34,517 nt of DNA from Eubacteriales Family XIII. Incertae Sedis bacterium (GTDB lineage Bacteria > Bacillota > Clostridia > Peptostreptococcales > Anaerovoracaceae), in assembly GCA_031266025.1 (NCBI GenBank), contig JAISBV010000016.1, positions 1 through 34,517 on the forward strand, read 5' to 3'. How positions within the stretch are numbered: the first letter of the stretch is position 1; each line of letters begins with the position of its first letter. A program made the translations under genes and the position numbers. Below the pieces are notes generated by a model. The model made no database searches, was not told where the DNA came from, and saw nothing but the letters and a program-made list of their open reading frames with translations. This document shows, piece by piece, positions 1-8,090 of the stretch.

Positions 1-118
1 AGTTAAGATGGATTCCACCGGCCCAAGGCAGCCGGTACAAGCGGGACAAGCCCGGAATGACGTTCGTTGGATTTTAACGATTTAATATTTTAGTTTGCAG
101 CATACCTGTGAACTGTAA
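1..118. repeat. MITE-like repeat, copy 1 (left part outside window)
   Basis: This is the right-hand portion of a dispersed element also present at 19988-20176, 24729-24797 and 28882-29051. It ends at 104-118 with ACCTGTGAACTGTAA, one mismatch from the terminal inverted repeat of the other copies. Inside it carries the palindromic stretches GATTCCACCGGC and GGACAAGCCCGGAATGACG that recur in the other copies. The matching left terminus would lie before base 1. No open frame in it looks like a gene. Confidence 0.75.
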
Positions 119-206
119 CACTCAAACGCCATATTTACAGTTAAAGTATCCGTTTTGCTTGCAATAATGACGACAGTATGGTATTTTATTAGAAGAAAGG
201 AATGTA

Positions 207-1238
207 ATGAAAAATCCGATAAGTGAATTTAACAAAGCCGAAGAGCTGAAGAGAAACGGCAAGTATGAAGAAGCCGCGGCAATATTTATTTCGCTTGAAA
301 ACGTCAAGGAAGTCGCGCCGATCTGCTATTATATGCTTGCGCAGATTTCCAACATGACGCATGATCCCGTCACGGCATACAATCTGTATTACAAGGCGTT
401 TTCGGCCGAACCGGGCATTGCGCGCCAAATTTACGGCTCGGAGCATTCAAGTCGCGATTATGTGTTTCGCGGCAAAAAGAAAGAACGCAGGAATACAGAT
501 TGTCCTCTGTGCGGCGGCCGCGGCGAACCTCATTGGTGCTACCCGTTACCCGAAGCCGCAGGCTACAATAAATTTTTCAATCCCATTCGCATGTGGCTGC
601 GCTGTTCCGATTGCAATCATTTGTTCGCTCAGGATTTTCCCGAAAAATTGTTTATTTATAACAATTCTCCCAGAACGGCAAATCCCGCGTTTTTCTCTTA
701 TTATTCCAATGTCTTGTCCAAGATGCGACAGTACGCCGGCGGTATGCGCCTGTTCGAAGTGGGAATCGGAGCATGCGAATGCCTGTTGGCCGCTCGGGAG
801 ATCGGCTATGAAACATTCGGAATCGACGTGATCGAACGCCATGTAAAGGACGCGCGCGATAAATTCGGACTCTCCGTTGAAGCGCGCGATTTCGTTGAAT
901 ACGAAACAGATCAAAAATACGACGTAATAATAATGGGCGACGTGCTCGAACATGTCAGCGATCCGATATGCGCCGTAGCCAAAGCAAATGAGCTTTTGGA
1001 GGAAAACGGCGCTCTTTGGATTTCAACGCCCAACTTTGAAAGCGCGTTTTCTTTGGTGGCCGGACACGACGACGCTATGCGCCGTCAACAGTATCATTTG
1101 AATTATTTTTCGCGCGATTCATTGTACAAACTGCTTCTTGATAACAATTTGGCGCCCGTTGATTATCAAATATCAAACCACTATAACGGTTCTATGGAGG
1201 TTATCTCCATTAAACAGGAACGGCTCGCGAATATATGA
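207..1238 (+). CDS. Class I SAM-dependent methyltransferase with N-terminal TPR-like segment and zinc-ribbon-like motif
   Basis: The 343-residue protein has three parts. Residues 1-75 are helical and TPR-like (NKAEELKRNGKYEEAA). Residues 99-136 hold two CxxC pairs (CPLC, CSDC) that look like a split zinc ribbon. From about 180 onward there is a methyltransferase fold with the glycine-rich SAM motif LFEVGIGAC, the acidic end of strand 2 (GIDVIE) and the DVLEHVSDP motif IV typical of Methyltransf_12/UbiG-like enzymes. The start is ATG 207, preceded by AAAGGAATGTA. It follows a MITE end and converges on the Tad operon. The methylated substrate cannot be told. Family members with zinc ribbons often modify sugars or polyketides, but that is only an analogy. 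Confidence 0.8.
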   Translation: MKNPISEFNKAEELKRNGKYEEAAAIFISLENVKEVAPICYYMLAQISNMTHDPVTAYNLYYKAFSAEPGIARQIYGSEHSSRDYVFRGKKKERRNTDCPLCGGRGEPHWCYPLPEAAGYNKFFNPIRMWLRCSDCNHLFAQDFPEKLFIYNNSPRTANPAFFSYYSNVLSKMRQYAGGMRLFEVGIGACECLLAAREIGYETFGIDVIERHVKDARDKFGLSVEARDFVEYETDQKYDVIIMGDVLEHVSDPICAVAKANELLEENGALWISTPNFESAFSLVAGHDDAMRRQQYHLNYFSRDSLYKLLLDNNLAPVDYQISNHYNGSMEVISIKQERLANI

Positions 1239-1253
1239 AGTTAATTGTTACTA

Positions 1254-1290
1254 AGTCACGAGCCACCACTTCAAGTGGTGGCTCGTGACT
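1254..1290. terminator. Perfect long hairpin between convergent genes
   Basis: Arms of 18 bases (AGTCACGAGCCACCACTT and its exact reverse complement) surround a single C, giving in practice a 16-bp stem with a 5-nt loop. It sits between the stop of the methyltransferase and the stop of the last Tad-operon gene, where a bidirectional terminator would be expected. There is no T-run on either side, so classical intrinsic termination is uncertain. Confidence 0.5.
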
Positions 1291-1298
1291 ATTAACCG

Positions 1299-1751
1299 CT
1301 AATTCGGCAGCTCATACATGGTTTCACGTTCAAGCTTTGTTACGGTTAGAAACGGCAGACGAAATACGTCTTCCGTCGTCACGCTCAGCCTTACGGCTAC
1401 CGCAGGGTGCATAACGACGCCGAAAGAACCGACGATCGCGCCGTATGAACCCCTGTCGTCGTAGAACGAAACGGTCGCGGCGACAGTACCTGTGGCTTTG
1501 ACGTCGGGAGACGGAACCTCGGACGTCGCGAGCAGGTGCGCGATATACGCACGAGCCTCGGTTTCGTTGAATATCATGTGCCCGTCGGCGTAGGCCTCTT
1601 CGTCGAAATAGAGCGCCGCGCCGGCGGCGCATTCCTCCGCGAGAGCTTTCAAAGCCGTCTGCGCGCGCATGTATCGGCCCATATCGTTCTGATAGAACAC
1701 GAATGACGAGCAGATCAGCAGCATACCTATAAATACGATAAGCGATTTCAC
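1299..1751 (-). CDS. Tad-locus pseudopilin-like membrane protein
   Basis: This 150-residue protein has one N-terminal hydrophobic helix (about 4-20) and an extracytoplasmic remainder that looks like the C-terminal part of TadE/TadF-type pseudopilins. It is the last gene of the Tad operon and overlaps the upstream gene by 4 bases (ATGA), so translation is probably coupled. No conserved prepilin-peptidase cleavage site (G followed by a hydrophobic run with E at +5) is obvious. The assignment rests on position, size and topology, not on a recognised domain. It could be a minor pilin or an assembly factor. Confidence 0.6.
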   Translation of the reverse strand: MKSLIVFIGMLLICSSFVFYQNDMGRYMRAQTALKALAEECAAGAALYFDEEAYADGHMIFNETEARAYIAHLLATSEVPSPDVKATGTVAATVSFYDDRGSYGAIVGSFGVVMHPAVAVRLSVTTEDVFRLPFLTVTKLERETMYELPN

Positions 1752-2167
1752 GGCTCGTCTCTCAGTTTCTCACTGGCCGTACTGCCTTTTATGACGTAGC
1801 GGCCCGCGTTATCCGCGTCGGCTATCCCCATCAACCTGTTACCCGCCATGATCTTATCTATGGGAACCTCGACCCTGTATTCGATCATTTCACGTTCGTC
1901 GAATCTGTTTCGTCTGTACTTTACACGATTGTCCGATTCTATGACGACGTCGCCCGCGTCGATCTCGAAGCGCTCGGCTATATCTCGCGCGAGCGCCGAT
2001 TTTATCTCAGGTGTAAAACGACCTTCTTGTTTTGCCTGTTCCTTCGCGCTGTATACGAGTTCCTGTAAAGCCGCTATCCTGCCCTGATTCATCTGTTCGA
2101 GCGCAAATTGCATGACAAACACCATGAGAAGCGGCAATATTGCGGCCAATACGATAAACTGTTTCAT
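1748..2167 (-). CDS. Tad-locus pseudopilin-like membrane protein
   Basis: The 139-residue protein begins MKQFIVLAAILPLLM, a single membrane helix, followed by a helical stretch rich in A, E, Q and K (about 25-70) and a beta-rich tail. Topology matches TadE-like minor pilins. The start ATG 2167 is preceded by GGAGGATCGGGT. Its opening MKQFIVL is shared with the next gene upstream and resembles MKQTIIL in the one before that, suggesting duplicated membrane leaders. The function is inferred from operon context. Confidence 0.6.
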   Translation of the reverse strand: MKQFIVLAAILPLLMVFVMQFALEQMNQGRIAALQELVYSAKEQAKQEGRFTPEIKSALARDIAERFEIDAGDVVIESDNRVKYRRNRFDEREMIEYRVEVPIDKIMAGNRLMGIADADNAGRYVIKGSTASEKLRDEP

Positions 2168-2182
2168 ACCCGATCCTCCAAG

Positions 2183-2329
2183 TTAAGGTTCCCGTGTGCG
2201 AAGTTCAATTTCATCCGCCCATATCGTCTTCACCGACGACAGCAAGGAATGTTCGCCGGTACCCGCTATCATGCCGTATATCATAAGGCCGAGCCCTATC
2301 ATAGCAATCAAAACAATAAACTGTTTCAT
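2183..2329 (-). CDS. 48-residue single-helix membrane peptide, Flp-pilin-like position
   Basis: The start is ATG 2329, chosen because GGAGG lies 5 bases upstream (GGAGGCGGCTATG); longer frames have no such site. The peptide is MKQFIVLIAMIGLGLMIYGM followed by about 28 polar residues. It is exactly the same length as the neighbour at 2387-2533 and shares the MKQ-hydrophobic opening. In Tad loci this position often holds the Flp pilin, but the usual G/xxxxEY processing motif is absent, so it may be a minor pilin or scaffold peptide. Too short for firm family assignment. Confidence 0.6.
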   Translation of the reverse strand: MKQFIVLIAMIGLGLMIYGMIAGTGEHSLLSSVKTIWADEIELRTREP

Positions 2330-2386
2330 AGCCGCCTCCGCGCCGCCGAACCGGGAAAAGAACCCGGCGCGGCGCAAACAAAAACT

Positions 2387-2533
2387 CTATTCATCACTAA
2401 ATTGCAACTGTGTCGCCATCTTGTTCTGCGTCGCCGTTGTAATCCTTTCTGTTGTTTCACCGAACGTCAGTATCATCGCCGAAATCGCGATGCCGAGTAT
2501 GACCATAGTCAGCAAAATAATCGTCTGTTTCAT
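2387..2533 (-). CDS. 48-residue single-helix membrane peptide, paralogue of its neighbour
   Basis: The start is ATG 2533, with GGGAGGACGCT immediately upstream. The peptide is MKQTIILLTMVILGIAISAM plus a 28-residue polar tail ending LQFSDE. Length, topology and the MKQ opening match the gene at 2183-2329, while the tails differ, as expected of an old tandem duplication. It lies directly downstream of the two T2SSF membrane proteins in a Tad operon, so a pilin or pilin-associated role is likely. No cleavage motif is visible. Confidence 0.6.
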   Translation of the reverse strand: MKQTIILLTMVILGIAISAMILTFGETTERITTATQNKMATQLQFSDE

Positions 2534-2572
2534 AGCGTCCTCCCGGGCAAGCCGCCCCAATAACCGATACAT

Positions 2573-3232
2573 TCAAAAAAATAAGCCGCTCATCATATCG
2601 CGCTGCTCTGCGAAATAAGCAACGAATATGAAATTTAAAAATATGAGCAAAATATTTACAATGACGGGAATATATATCAAGTCACTCAGCAATTCATCCC
2701 TCTTCTTGCGCGCTGTGACGCGCATCTCTTTCAGGCTCTTCTGATAGGATATCAGCGACGCTGTGAGCTCGCGCGGATCGATATCGTCCCATTGCAATAC
2801 TACACGAATAAAATCGAGCCCGAGTCCGTTGCCGACGGCTTCACCGAATTGCTTGGCGGCCTCTTCGCGTTTGTTCATCCTAAGCAGCCCCAAGGTCTTC
2901 GCGTAAACAGGCTGCAGCACGCCCTTGTTTTCCGACAGTCTTTGCAGCGCGAGATCGGCGCTCATGCTCCCGCTCATCCCTACAGCCGTAATATTTCGCA
3001 GAAAGCTTATAGCTTCGTATATCTCCCTGTCTTTTCGATCCTTTTGCAAAAGCTCGCGCAGCGACTTGATTTTGCGGCGCACTTTGCCCCGCGCGCGCCG
3101 CGCGCCGTCCCTGCCGCGCTCAAACAGGGCCAAACGGCTTCTTGTCGGCAATGTCAACCATCCGCCGGCGCAGGCGATCAATAAACAAAGCGCGTAAGCG
3201 CAGTAAGTAACGCGTTCCATACTTATCACCAT
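2573..3232 (-). CDS. Tad pilus inner-membrane protein, TadC-like (T2SSF family)
   Basis: About 215-219 residues: an N-terminal membrane helix (about 9-28), a basic region, a cytoplasmic helical bundle (about 65-175) of the type II secretion F kind, and a C-terminal helix (VIVNILLIFLNFIFVAYFA). The Tad system normally uses two such proteins, TadB and TadC, as the platform on which the ATPase acts; this is the second. AGGAG lies right after the previous stop, so the start may be ATG 3232, the GTG just inside it, or the ATG of MERVTYC at 3220. It is shorter than typical TadC and appears to have fewer membrane helices. Confidence 0.7.
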   Translation of the reverse strand: MVISMERVTYCAYALCLLIACAGGWLTLPTRSRLALFERGRDGARRARGKVRRKIKSLRELLQKDRKDREIYEAISFLRNITAVGMSGSMSADLALQRLSENKGVLQPVYAKTLGLLRMNKREEAAKQFGEAVGNGLGLDFIRVVLQWDDIDPRELTASLISYQKSLKEMRVTARKKRDELLSDLIYIPVIVNILLIFLNFIFVAYFAEQRDMMSGLFF

Positions 3233-3238
3233 TCTCCT

Positions 3239-4183
3239 CTAATAATCCATCTTCTGATGCGTTACGAGCTCAATCAGAATCACGTTCACAGCGAAAAGCA
3301 GGATGATCAGAACAAGCAGCGTAAAACCCTCCGGCGTGCCTAGTTGATTGCGTATGAGAACGGGAAAGGATATGCCGAGAAAGCGCACGGAGAGCGCGAC
3401 GGAACCGAGATACAAAAGCGGCGCAAAGAACGTTATTATGCGCGAAGCCTCAGCGTTCAGGCGTTTGGTTTCCTCCATGACGGCCCGCGCGTCGCGCAGC
3501 TGTACGAGTATGTCTTCTATGCCGGGAGAAACATTCATGCCTCGACCTGCGCCGAGCCTTATGTTGTATGACAGCATACGGCTCCAATTCGTATCTATGG
3601 CGCGCGCGAAAGCATCCGTGGCCCGATACAGTTTTTCACCGTTCCCCGTATTTCTTATTTCGAGCAGCAGCTTGAGCAGATATCTGCCGCATACGCGAAA
3701 CTCCGTACTGCCCGCCAAGCTTTCGAGCGTCGCGTATACATTGTAGTTCTCTATCCTGTATCGGTTCAAAAATGCCGCCACAAGACGCTCTCCTTCCTGA
3801 CTTCCGCGCCGTCTGACGGTTTCCGCCCGTATTCTTAACAGGGTGTACGGCGTCAGCCCGGCCGCGAGCGCGAGCGGCGCGGCCGCCGGAAGACTCACAC
3901 TCTGCATGCCGGCGAACATCATGCACAGAAATATGAGAACGCTGACGGCTTTGAAGAGATTCGTGGAATACCTCTTCTTAAAAACGGTGTGCATGAGCAA
4001 CGCGATATGCTCATCAGCCGCTCCGGCCGTGCGCGCGCGGTTTCCGAGATAAAGTCTTCGCCGCGTGCCGATGATCAAGAGCAAGGTCTTAAACTGCGGC
4101 AGCCGTGAAAGCAATATACCGCCCGCAAAGAGCGAATACAGCGCGCCCGTGATCAATATGTTTATGTTTTCCTCTCGCATCAT
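3239..4183 (-). CDS. Tad pilus inner-membrane protein, TadB-like (T2SSF family)
   Basis: The 314-residue protein has hydrophobic helices near residues 10-28, 80-105, 245-270 and 280-305, with a cytoplasmic T2SSF-like helical domain between the second and third. This is the usual TadB/GspF platform architecture. Its ATG overlaps the stop of the ATPase gene by 4 bases (ATGA), consistent with coupled synthesis of motor and platform. The next gene is the shorter second platform protein. No unusual residues were seen. Confidence 0.75.
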   Translation of the reverse strand: MMREENINILITGALYSLFAGGILLSRLPQFKTLLLIIGTRRRLYLGNRARTAGAADEHIALLMHTVFKKRYSTNLFKAVSVLIFLCMMFAGMQSVSLPAAAPLALAAGLTPYTLLRIRAETVRRRGSQEGERLVAAFLNRYRIENYNVYATLESLAGSTEFRVCGRYLLKLLLEIRNTGNGEKLYRATDAFARAIDTNWSRMLSYNIRLGAGRGMNVSPGIEDILVQLRDARAVMEETKRLNAEASRIITFFAPLLYLGSVALSVRFLGISFPVLIRNQLGTPEGFTLLVLIILLFAVNVILIELVTHQKMDY

Positions 4184-5538
4184 GAGCTCCCTCCTTCCGC
4201 CAGACGGCGCAGCGCCGCGTCAAACTCACGAAACGCCTCCGCGTCCTCTTCCTCGCCCGAAACCCGCTTGTCGGCGCCTATATGGTAGCGCCATCTCCAA
4301 CGATCCTCAGCGTGGATATATCCGCATATCTCGTGCATGGTCACACGGCGGCTTTCGGGATGCAGTCCGAGTTCATATATACCGCGCAGTCTCTTTTGCC
4401 CTTTGTTTTTGAGTTGAACAAAGTGAAATACATAGTCAAAGCTTCCGGCGACCCTGCACGCCGTTTCTTCGATATCGCCGCCCATCGTCCGCACTATTTC
4501 CACCGCGACGTCGTGCGCGAACGTCATAGGATCACGCGTATGAAACGTCATTTTCATGCGGCGCGTTCCTTTGCGCGCCATTCTGACCGCCGTATCCAGA
4601 GCGACGCCGTCGCGCGCTTCCGCCAATATGAAGTAATCCGCGTCGCTTCTCAGCAGATTCTTCGATATGTCACGGAGTTTTTCCCGATCCGCGATCAGCT
4701 GTATAACGGGCGCTTCCGGCATCAGCTTGTGCAGAGGTATCTCAGGATCGGTTTCCACCATAACCCCTTCGAGCCGACTGTCCTCACAACTCTGCCACGT
4801 GGACAGGAATGTGGTTTTCGCCGAACGGACGGGCCCGCAGAAGGCCACGTTATAACCCACGCGCACCATGCTTTTGAAAAGGCGCGCCGCCTCCGCAGGT
4901 ATGGAACCGCGCGAAGCCTGCTCCTCAAAGCTGTAGTTGGGTATAATATAACGCCTGAATATGATGGAGTCCTGGCCGGATTTGGCCATGCCGCCCCGAA
5001 ATACGGTTACGCGTGTTCCGTCGAGCATGTATATCTCGTGAAATTCCTTGTCAAGACGTTCGTCGGGCGTCGTCAGAAGCAGGGCGCGCACCATTTGCTC
5101 CCGCCGATCAAGACTTATCTTCTGCGGCATAAGGCGCATGGCGCCGTCTTCCAAGAAATACATACGCTCTCCGATGATCTTCGCCGAGCTGCTCTCCGAA
5201 AAAGCGTCCGAAAACCACTCGGACATGCCGGCAAGCCCCCAGTTTTCATGATAGATCGCGTCGGACAATGACGGATACCAACTCGGAAAAGCAGTCTTTT
5301 CGCCTTTGAACCTTCGAAGAAGACCGGATATTTTGTTTTTGAAATAAGAAACTTCCTTTTCGTAGCCTATGATGGCGCGTTTTTGTATTTCTATGATCTT
5401 GTGCGCGTCATTCCTCTCTTCTTCCCACTCCCGCCTGAATTCCGTCTCTATTTTTTCGCATATACCCGCGAAACTCAAGGCTTCGCGGTCGCCGGACGAC
5501 CGTTCCGCCAAGTATCGCTCTATATAAAACTTTTCCAA
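4180..5538 (-). CDS. tadA: TadA/CpaF-type pilus assembly ATPase with atypical P-loop
   Basis: The 452-residue protein matches the type II/IV secretion ATPase family. The N-terminal part (1-110) is helical, followed by the PAS-like N-domain and the RecA-like C-domain. The P-loop reads GPVRSAKT (235-242), where the family has GxxGSGKT: the Gly before the catalytic Lys 241 is Ala. The Walker B-region glutamate (LAEARDG, E307) and the conserved His (MTFHTRD, H333) are present. It would power Flp pilus extension. The start is TTG 5538, with GGAGAAAGCG upstream. It overlaps tadZ by 19 bases and the TadB-like gene by 4. Confidence 0.85.
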   Translation of the reverse strand: MEKFYIERYLAERSSGDREALSFAGICEKIETEFRREWEEERNDAHKIIEIQKRAIIGYEKEVSYFKNKISGLLRRFKGEKTAFPSWYPSLSDAIYHENWGLAGMSEWFSDAFSESSSAKIIGERMYFLEDGAMRLMPQKISLDRREQMVRALLLTTPDERLDKEFHEIYMLDGTRVTVFRGGMAKSGQDSIIFRRYIIPNYSFEEQASRGSIPAEAARLFKSMVRVGYNVAFCGPVRSAKTTFLSTWQSCEDSRLEGVMVETDPEIPLHKLMPEAPVIQLIADREKLRDISKNLLRSDADYFILAEARDGVALDTAVRMARKGTRRMKMTFHTRDPMTFAHDVAVEIVRTMGGDIEETACRVAGSFDYVFHFVQLKNKGQKRLRGIYELGLHPESRRVTMHEICGYIHAEDRWRWRYHIGADKRVSGEEEDAEAFREFDAALRRLAEGGSS

Positions 5539-6296
5539 CGCTTTCTCCTTTTGTGCGCGGCGGGCAGAACGGGATATTCGCCCATGATCGCGGTCGCTAT
5601 CTCAGTGATGTCGTCCGCAAAACCCTCATCGGTATTCGTCCGGAGGGTCTTGTGCTCTATTTCGGCCCGTCTTCCGTTCTGTACAAAGCGCACGCAATGA
5701 AATAGCCGCCGTTCCGCCGCGAACCTGCGCGCAACGTAATCTGCGGGATATATGTCGTTTTCGATATAGTTGTTCAGGACATAAGCTTTTGGCGCGACAC
5801 CGAGCCTTTCGTACAGGGTTCTGCGTTTTTCCCATCGGGACAGCGCCGTTTCCTGCTGAGTCAGCACAAAGAATCGGTTGGCGTCGTAGGAAAGCGCGCC
5901 GAACGCGAGACCGTTGTCCAAGCGATTGCCGCTGTCTGCGAAGATGAGGTCGAAAGCCTTCCCGGCTACGTCGAGCAGAAAGGCGGCCGACTCCGGCATA
6001 TAGTAGCGTTCCTCTTCCTCGTTGGCTATACCTCCGAGCACAAACAGATTTTTTACACGCAGGCAGTGCGCGATCAATTCGTCCTCGCCAAGCAGCCTGC
6101 TTTCGAGCCTGCTTTTCAACGAGTCTATACTCTCCGCGCCCTCGCGCACGTAGTCCGTGCTTTCGCGCCCGTTCAGAGCCAGAAACAGCACATTCTTTTC
6201 AGGCATTCCGGCCGCCGCCGCTTCCGCAAGCGACATTGAAATCATCGTGGTTCCCACCTTGTGGTCTATACCGTGAAATATAAAGTATTCGCTCAT
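5520..6296 (-). CDS. tadZ: TadZ/CpaE-like MinD-family ATPase-type localisation protein
   Basis: The 258-residue protein opens with a P-loop-like sequence HKVGTTMISMSLAEAAAA, a deviant Walker A as in many TadZ/CpaE proteins. It keeps a ParA/MinD-like order of elements: FDLIFADSGNRLDNG at about 115-130 matches the DxxP/switch II region, and RFFVLTQQE at about 148-156 the following strand. TadZ places the pilus machine at the membrane. No separate receiver domain is present, unlike classical CpaE. Its ATG overlaps the stop of the CpaB gene (ATGA). Confidence 0.75.
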   Translation of the reverse strand: MSEYFIFHGIDHKVGTTMISMSLAEAAAAGMPEKNVLFLALNGRESTDYVREGAESIDSLKSRLESRLLGEDELIAHCLRVKNLFVLGGIANEEEERYYMPESAAFLLDVAGKAFDLIFADSGNRLDNGLAFGALSYDANRFFVLTQQETALSRWEKRRTLYERLGVAPKAYVLNNYIENDIYPADYVARRFAAERRLFHCVRFVQNGRRAEIEHKTLRTNTDEGFADDITEIATAIMGEYPVLPAAHKRRKRWKSFI

Positions 6297-6958
6297 CCGG
6301 CATCCCCCCTTTGAATAATCAGCAGCGCCGGCGAGCCGGCGTTTTCGGCAAAAACCCTTATAGACTCGTAGGCCGCTCTTGTGGCAATGATCTCCACATG
6401 ATCTATCACCGCGTTGGCGTCCGTGCGCTCGCGTCTCTCAAGCGCTTCGAAGAGCAATTCCCCGCTCGCCGGCATATCGCGCACCTCAATTTCATCCTCG
6501 TCCTTCACAAAAGCCAGCTTATACCTGCCAAAGCTTGTCTTTTCTCCGGATGCCGGCGTTATTTCCACCGTATCGCCGCGCCGCAGAGCGCTGCTGCGCA
6601 TAGCAATCCATTCAGCCGGTATAACGAAGAAGGATTCATCTCCCTTCATGTAATCGTCTTCGACCATGAATATATCCGAAGATATCTGCTGCCGCGCGGA
6701 AATGGGCAGCGCCGTTCGCTTACCCACTATCTCCGTCTCGCGTCCGGAGGAGAATCCCGTCGCTATCACGCCGTCATTCGGAATCAGAACAGTCGTGAGC
6801 ATATCCGCCCGCAAGACTGTTCCCGCGCGAATATCGGCGCTCGCTACAACGACTCTGTCCATGAGCAGCCTGCTCCGCCCCGCCGTCTCCCAGAACGCGA
6901 GTCCCGCGACGGCCAAAATCACAAGCAGTATACCCGCAAAAAGTCTCCACCGTTTCAA
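6293..6958 (-). CDS. cpaB: CpaB/RcpC-like SAF-domain pilus assembly protein
   Basis: A TTG start at 6958 is chosen because AAAGGAGG lies 7 bases upstream; an extension to 7024 has no ribosome site. The 221-residue protein has an N-terminal membrane helix (LFAGILLVILAVAGLAF) followed by an SAF domain (VVVASADIRAGTVLRADML, about 35-95), the signature of Flp pilus assembly CpaB. A second domain of about 100 residues follows. It is the first gene of the Tad operon. In Gram-negatives CpaB works with the secretin; here, with no secretin seen, it probably acts at the cell surface or wall. Confidence 0.8.
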   Translation of the reverse strand: MKRWRLFAGILLVILAVAGLAFWETAGRSRLLMDRVVVASADIRAGTVLRADMLTTVLIPNDGVIATGFSSGRETEIVGKRTALPISARQQISSDIFMVEDDYMKGDESFFVIPAEWIAMRSSALRRGDTVEITPASGEKTSFGRYKLAFVKDEDEIEVRDMPASGELLFEALERRERTDANAVIDHVEIIATRAAYESIRVFAENAGSPALLIIQRGDAG

Positions 6959-7059
6959 AACCTTGCCTCCTTTCTTGCAGTAATTTACATAACGACGACT
7001 TAGCCAATGGCCGTTGCCCAACAAACGCGGTTTGATGTGAGCACTTCCATTTATTTTAG

Positions 7060-7087
7060 ATTATACTATTATATTCCAATATGTCAA
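7060..7087 (-). promoter_or_regulatory. Consensus sigma-A-type promoter of the Tad operon
   Basis: On the minus strand a perfect -35 TTGACA (7082-7087) and a perfect -10 TATAAT (7060-7065) are separated by 16 bases, about 100 bases upstream of the TTG start at 6958. A second TATAAT lies between them. Both hexamers match consensus, so basal expression of the pilus operon may be high. Confidence 0.75.
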
Positions 7088-7145
7088 GGGGTTTTAATAC
7101 AAAATATATACTTTTTTACAAATGAGCTTTCCGCTCAAGTGTAAG

Positions 7146-7179
7146 CAAAAAGAAAAAGACCGCCCGAGTCGGGCGATCT
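7146..7179 (-). terminator. Intrinsic terminator of the MerR gene
   Basis: Read on the minus strand, a 9-bp stem (GATCGCCCG / CGGGCGGTC, one G-T pair, ACT loop) is followed by TTTTTCTTTTT. It lies just past the MerR stop codon at 7202 and ahead of the Tad promoter. Confidence 0.85.
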
Positions 7180-7201
7180 TCGCGGCAACGCGGCGGTATC
7201 C

Positions 7202-8011
7202 CTAAGTACTTACGCTTATCGAAATACGCATAAGATAATTGTTTGTATCCGCTATGGATATCTCATTCAGCGGGTATGTCTCGTATGTCGGCCCGCATAT
7301 TTCAATGTTGTTTTCCTCAATATATGCCATCATTCTCCTGTACAGCGCATCGCTGTTGCCGTAATATCCGCGGGTATAAGCCACCAGATATAAGCCTTCC
7401 GGCTTCTTATCGGGGGCGTTCGGCATTTTAAAATAAAAGTGATCGGGCAAATACCAATCTCTGTTCTTTATACGCCGCTCCGAGAATACGCCCCATACGG
7501 GATAGTTCAAATCCAAAGAGGCATCATGCGTTCTGCAAAATTCATAAAATTCAAGCATAGCCTCTTCCACGGTTTTTCCTCCGGAGTAGTCTATCTGAGG
7601 GCCAAGAAGCAGTGATTCTTCCTTCACGCGGCGCACTTCCATCCTGCCTTCGTCCGCTTCCAATCCTTCCGTTATGACTTCCTTCAGCGTTTTCATCAGC
7701 GTTTGTGTACGCCGCAGCTCGGCGATGTTTTGCTCCAAATGCGACTCGTGCTTTTCTATCAACTCAAGCAGACTCTCGGGCGTGCGGTTCTGCACTAACT
7801 TCGATATCTCCTTGAGCGGCATACCGATAGTCTGCAGCGTGGCGACAAGCCTTATGGATTGAAGCTGCCGCGATGAGTAGAGACGGTAGTTGTTATCGCC
7901 TCGTTTCACCGGTGAAATCAGATTAAGATGATCGTAATGTATCAGAGCGGAACGGGAAATTCTCGCATACCTCGCCATCTCACCGACGGAAATAAGACCT
8001 TCGCTGTACAT
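7202..8011 (-). CDS. MerR-family regulator with GyrI-like effector-binding domain
   Basis: The 269-residue protein starts at ATG 8011, because AAAGGAG lies 8 bases upstream; the GTG at 8020 overlaps that site. It has a MerR winged-helix domain (ISVGEMARYARISRSALIHYDHLNLI, then NNYRLYSSRQL), a dimerisation helix (about 75-115), and a C-terminal domain of about 150 residues resembling the AraC/GyrI-type small-molecule binding fold (BltR/TipA-like regulators). Such proteins usually sense hydrophobic or cationic drugs. Its target is unknown: it stands alone, with a terminator after it and a divergent FIST gene upstream. Confidence 0.8.
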   Translation of the reverse strand: MYSEGLISVGEMARYARISRSALIHYDHLNLISPVKRGDNNYRLYSSRQLQSIRLVATLQTIGMPLKEISKLVQNRTPESLLELIEKHESHLEQNIAELRRTQTLMKTLKEVITEGLEADEGRMEVRRVKEESLLLGPQIDYSGGKTVEEAMLEFYEFCRTHDASLDLNYPVWGVFSERRIKNRDWYLPDHFYFKMPNAPDKKPEGLYLVAYTRGYYGNSDALYRRMMAYIEENNIEICGPTYETYPLNEISIADTNNYLMRISISVST

Positions 8012-8028
8012 AAATAACACTCCTTTCT

Positions 8029-8047
8029 CGTCTCACGACGAGAGACG
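8029..8047. promoter_or_regulatory. Inverted repeat in MerR leader
   Basis: CGTCTC and GAGACG flank a 7-base spacer just upstream of the MerR ribosome binding site. It could be an autoregulatory operator or an mRNA hairpin; nothing else supports either reading. Confidence 0.3.
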
Positions 8048-8090
8048 CCGCCTGACGCGTAAAGAACAGCTCAACATATACTTTAAATGG

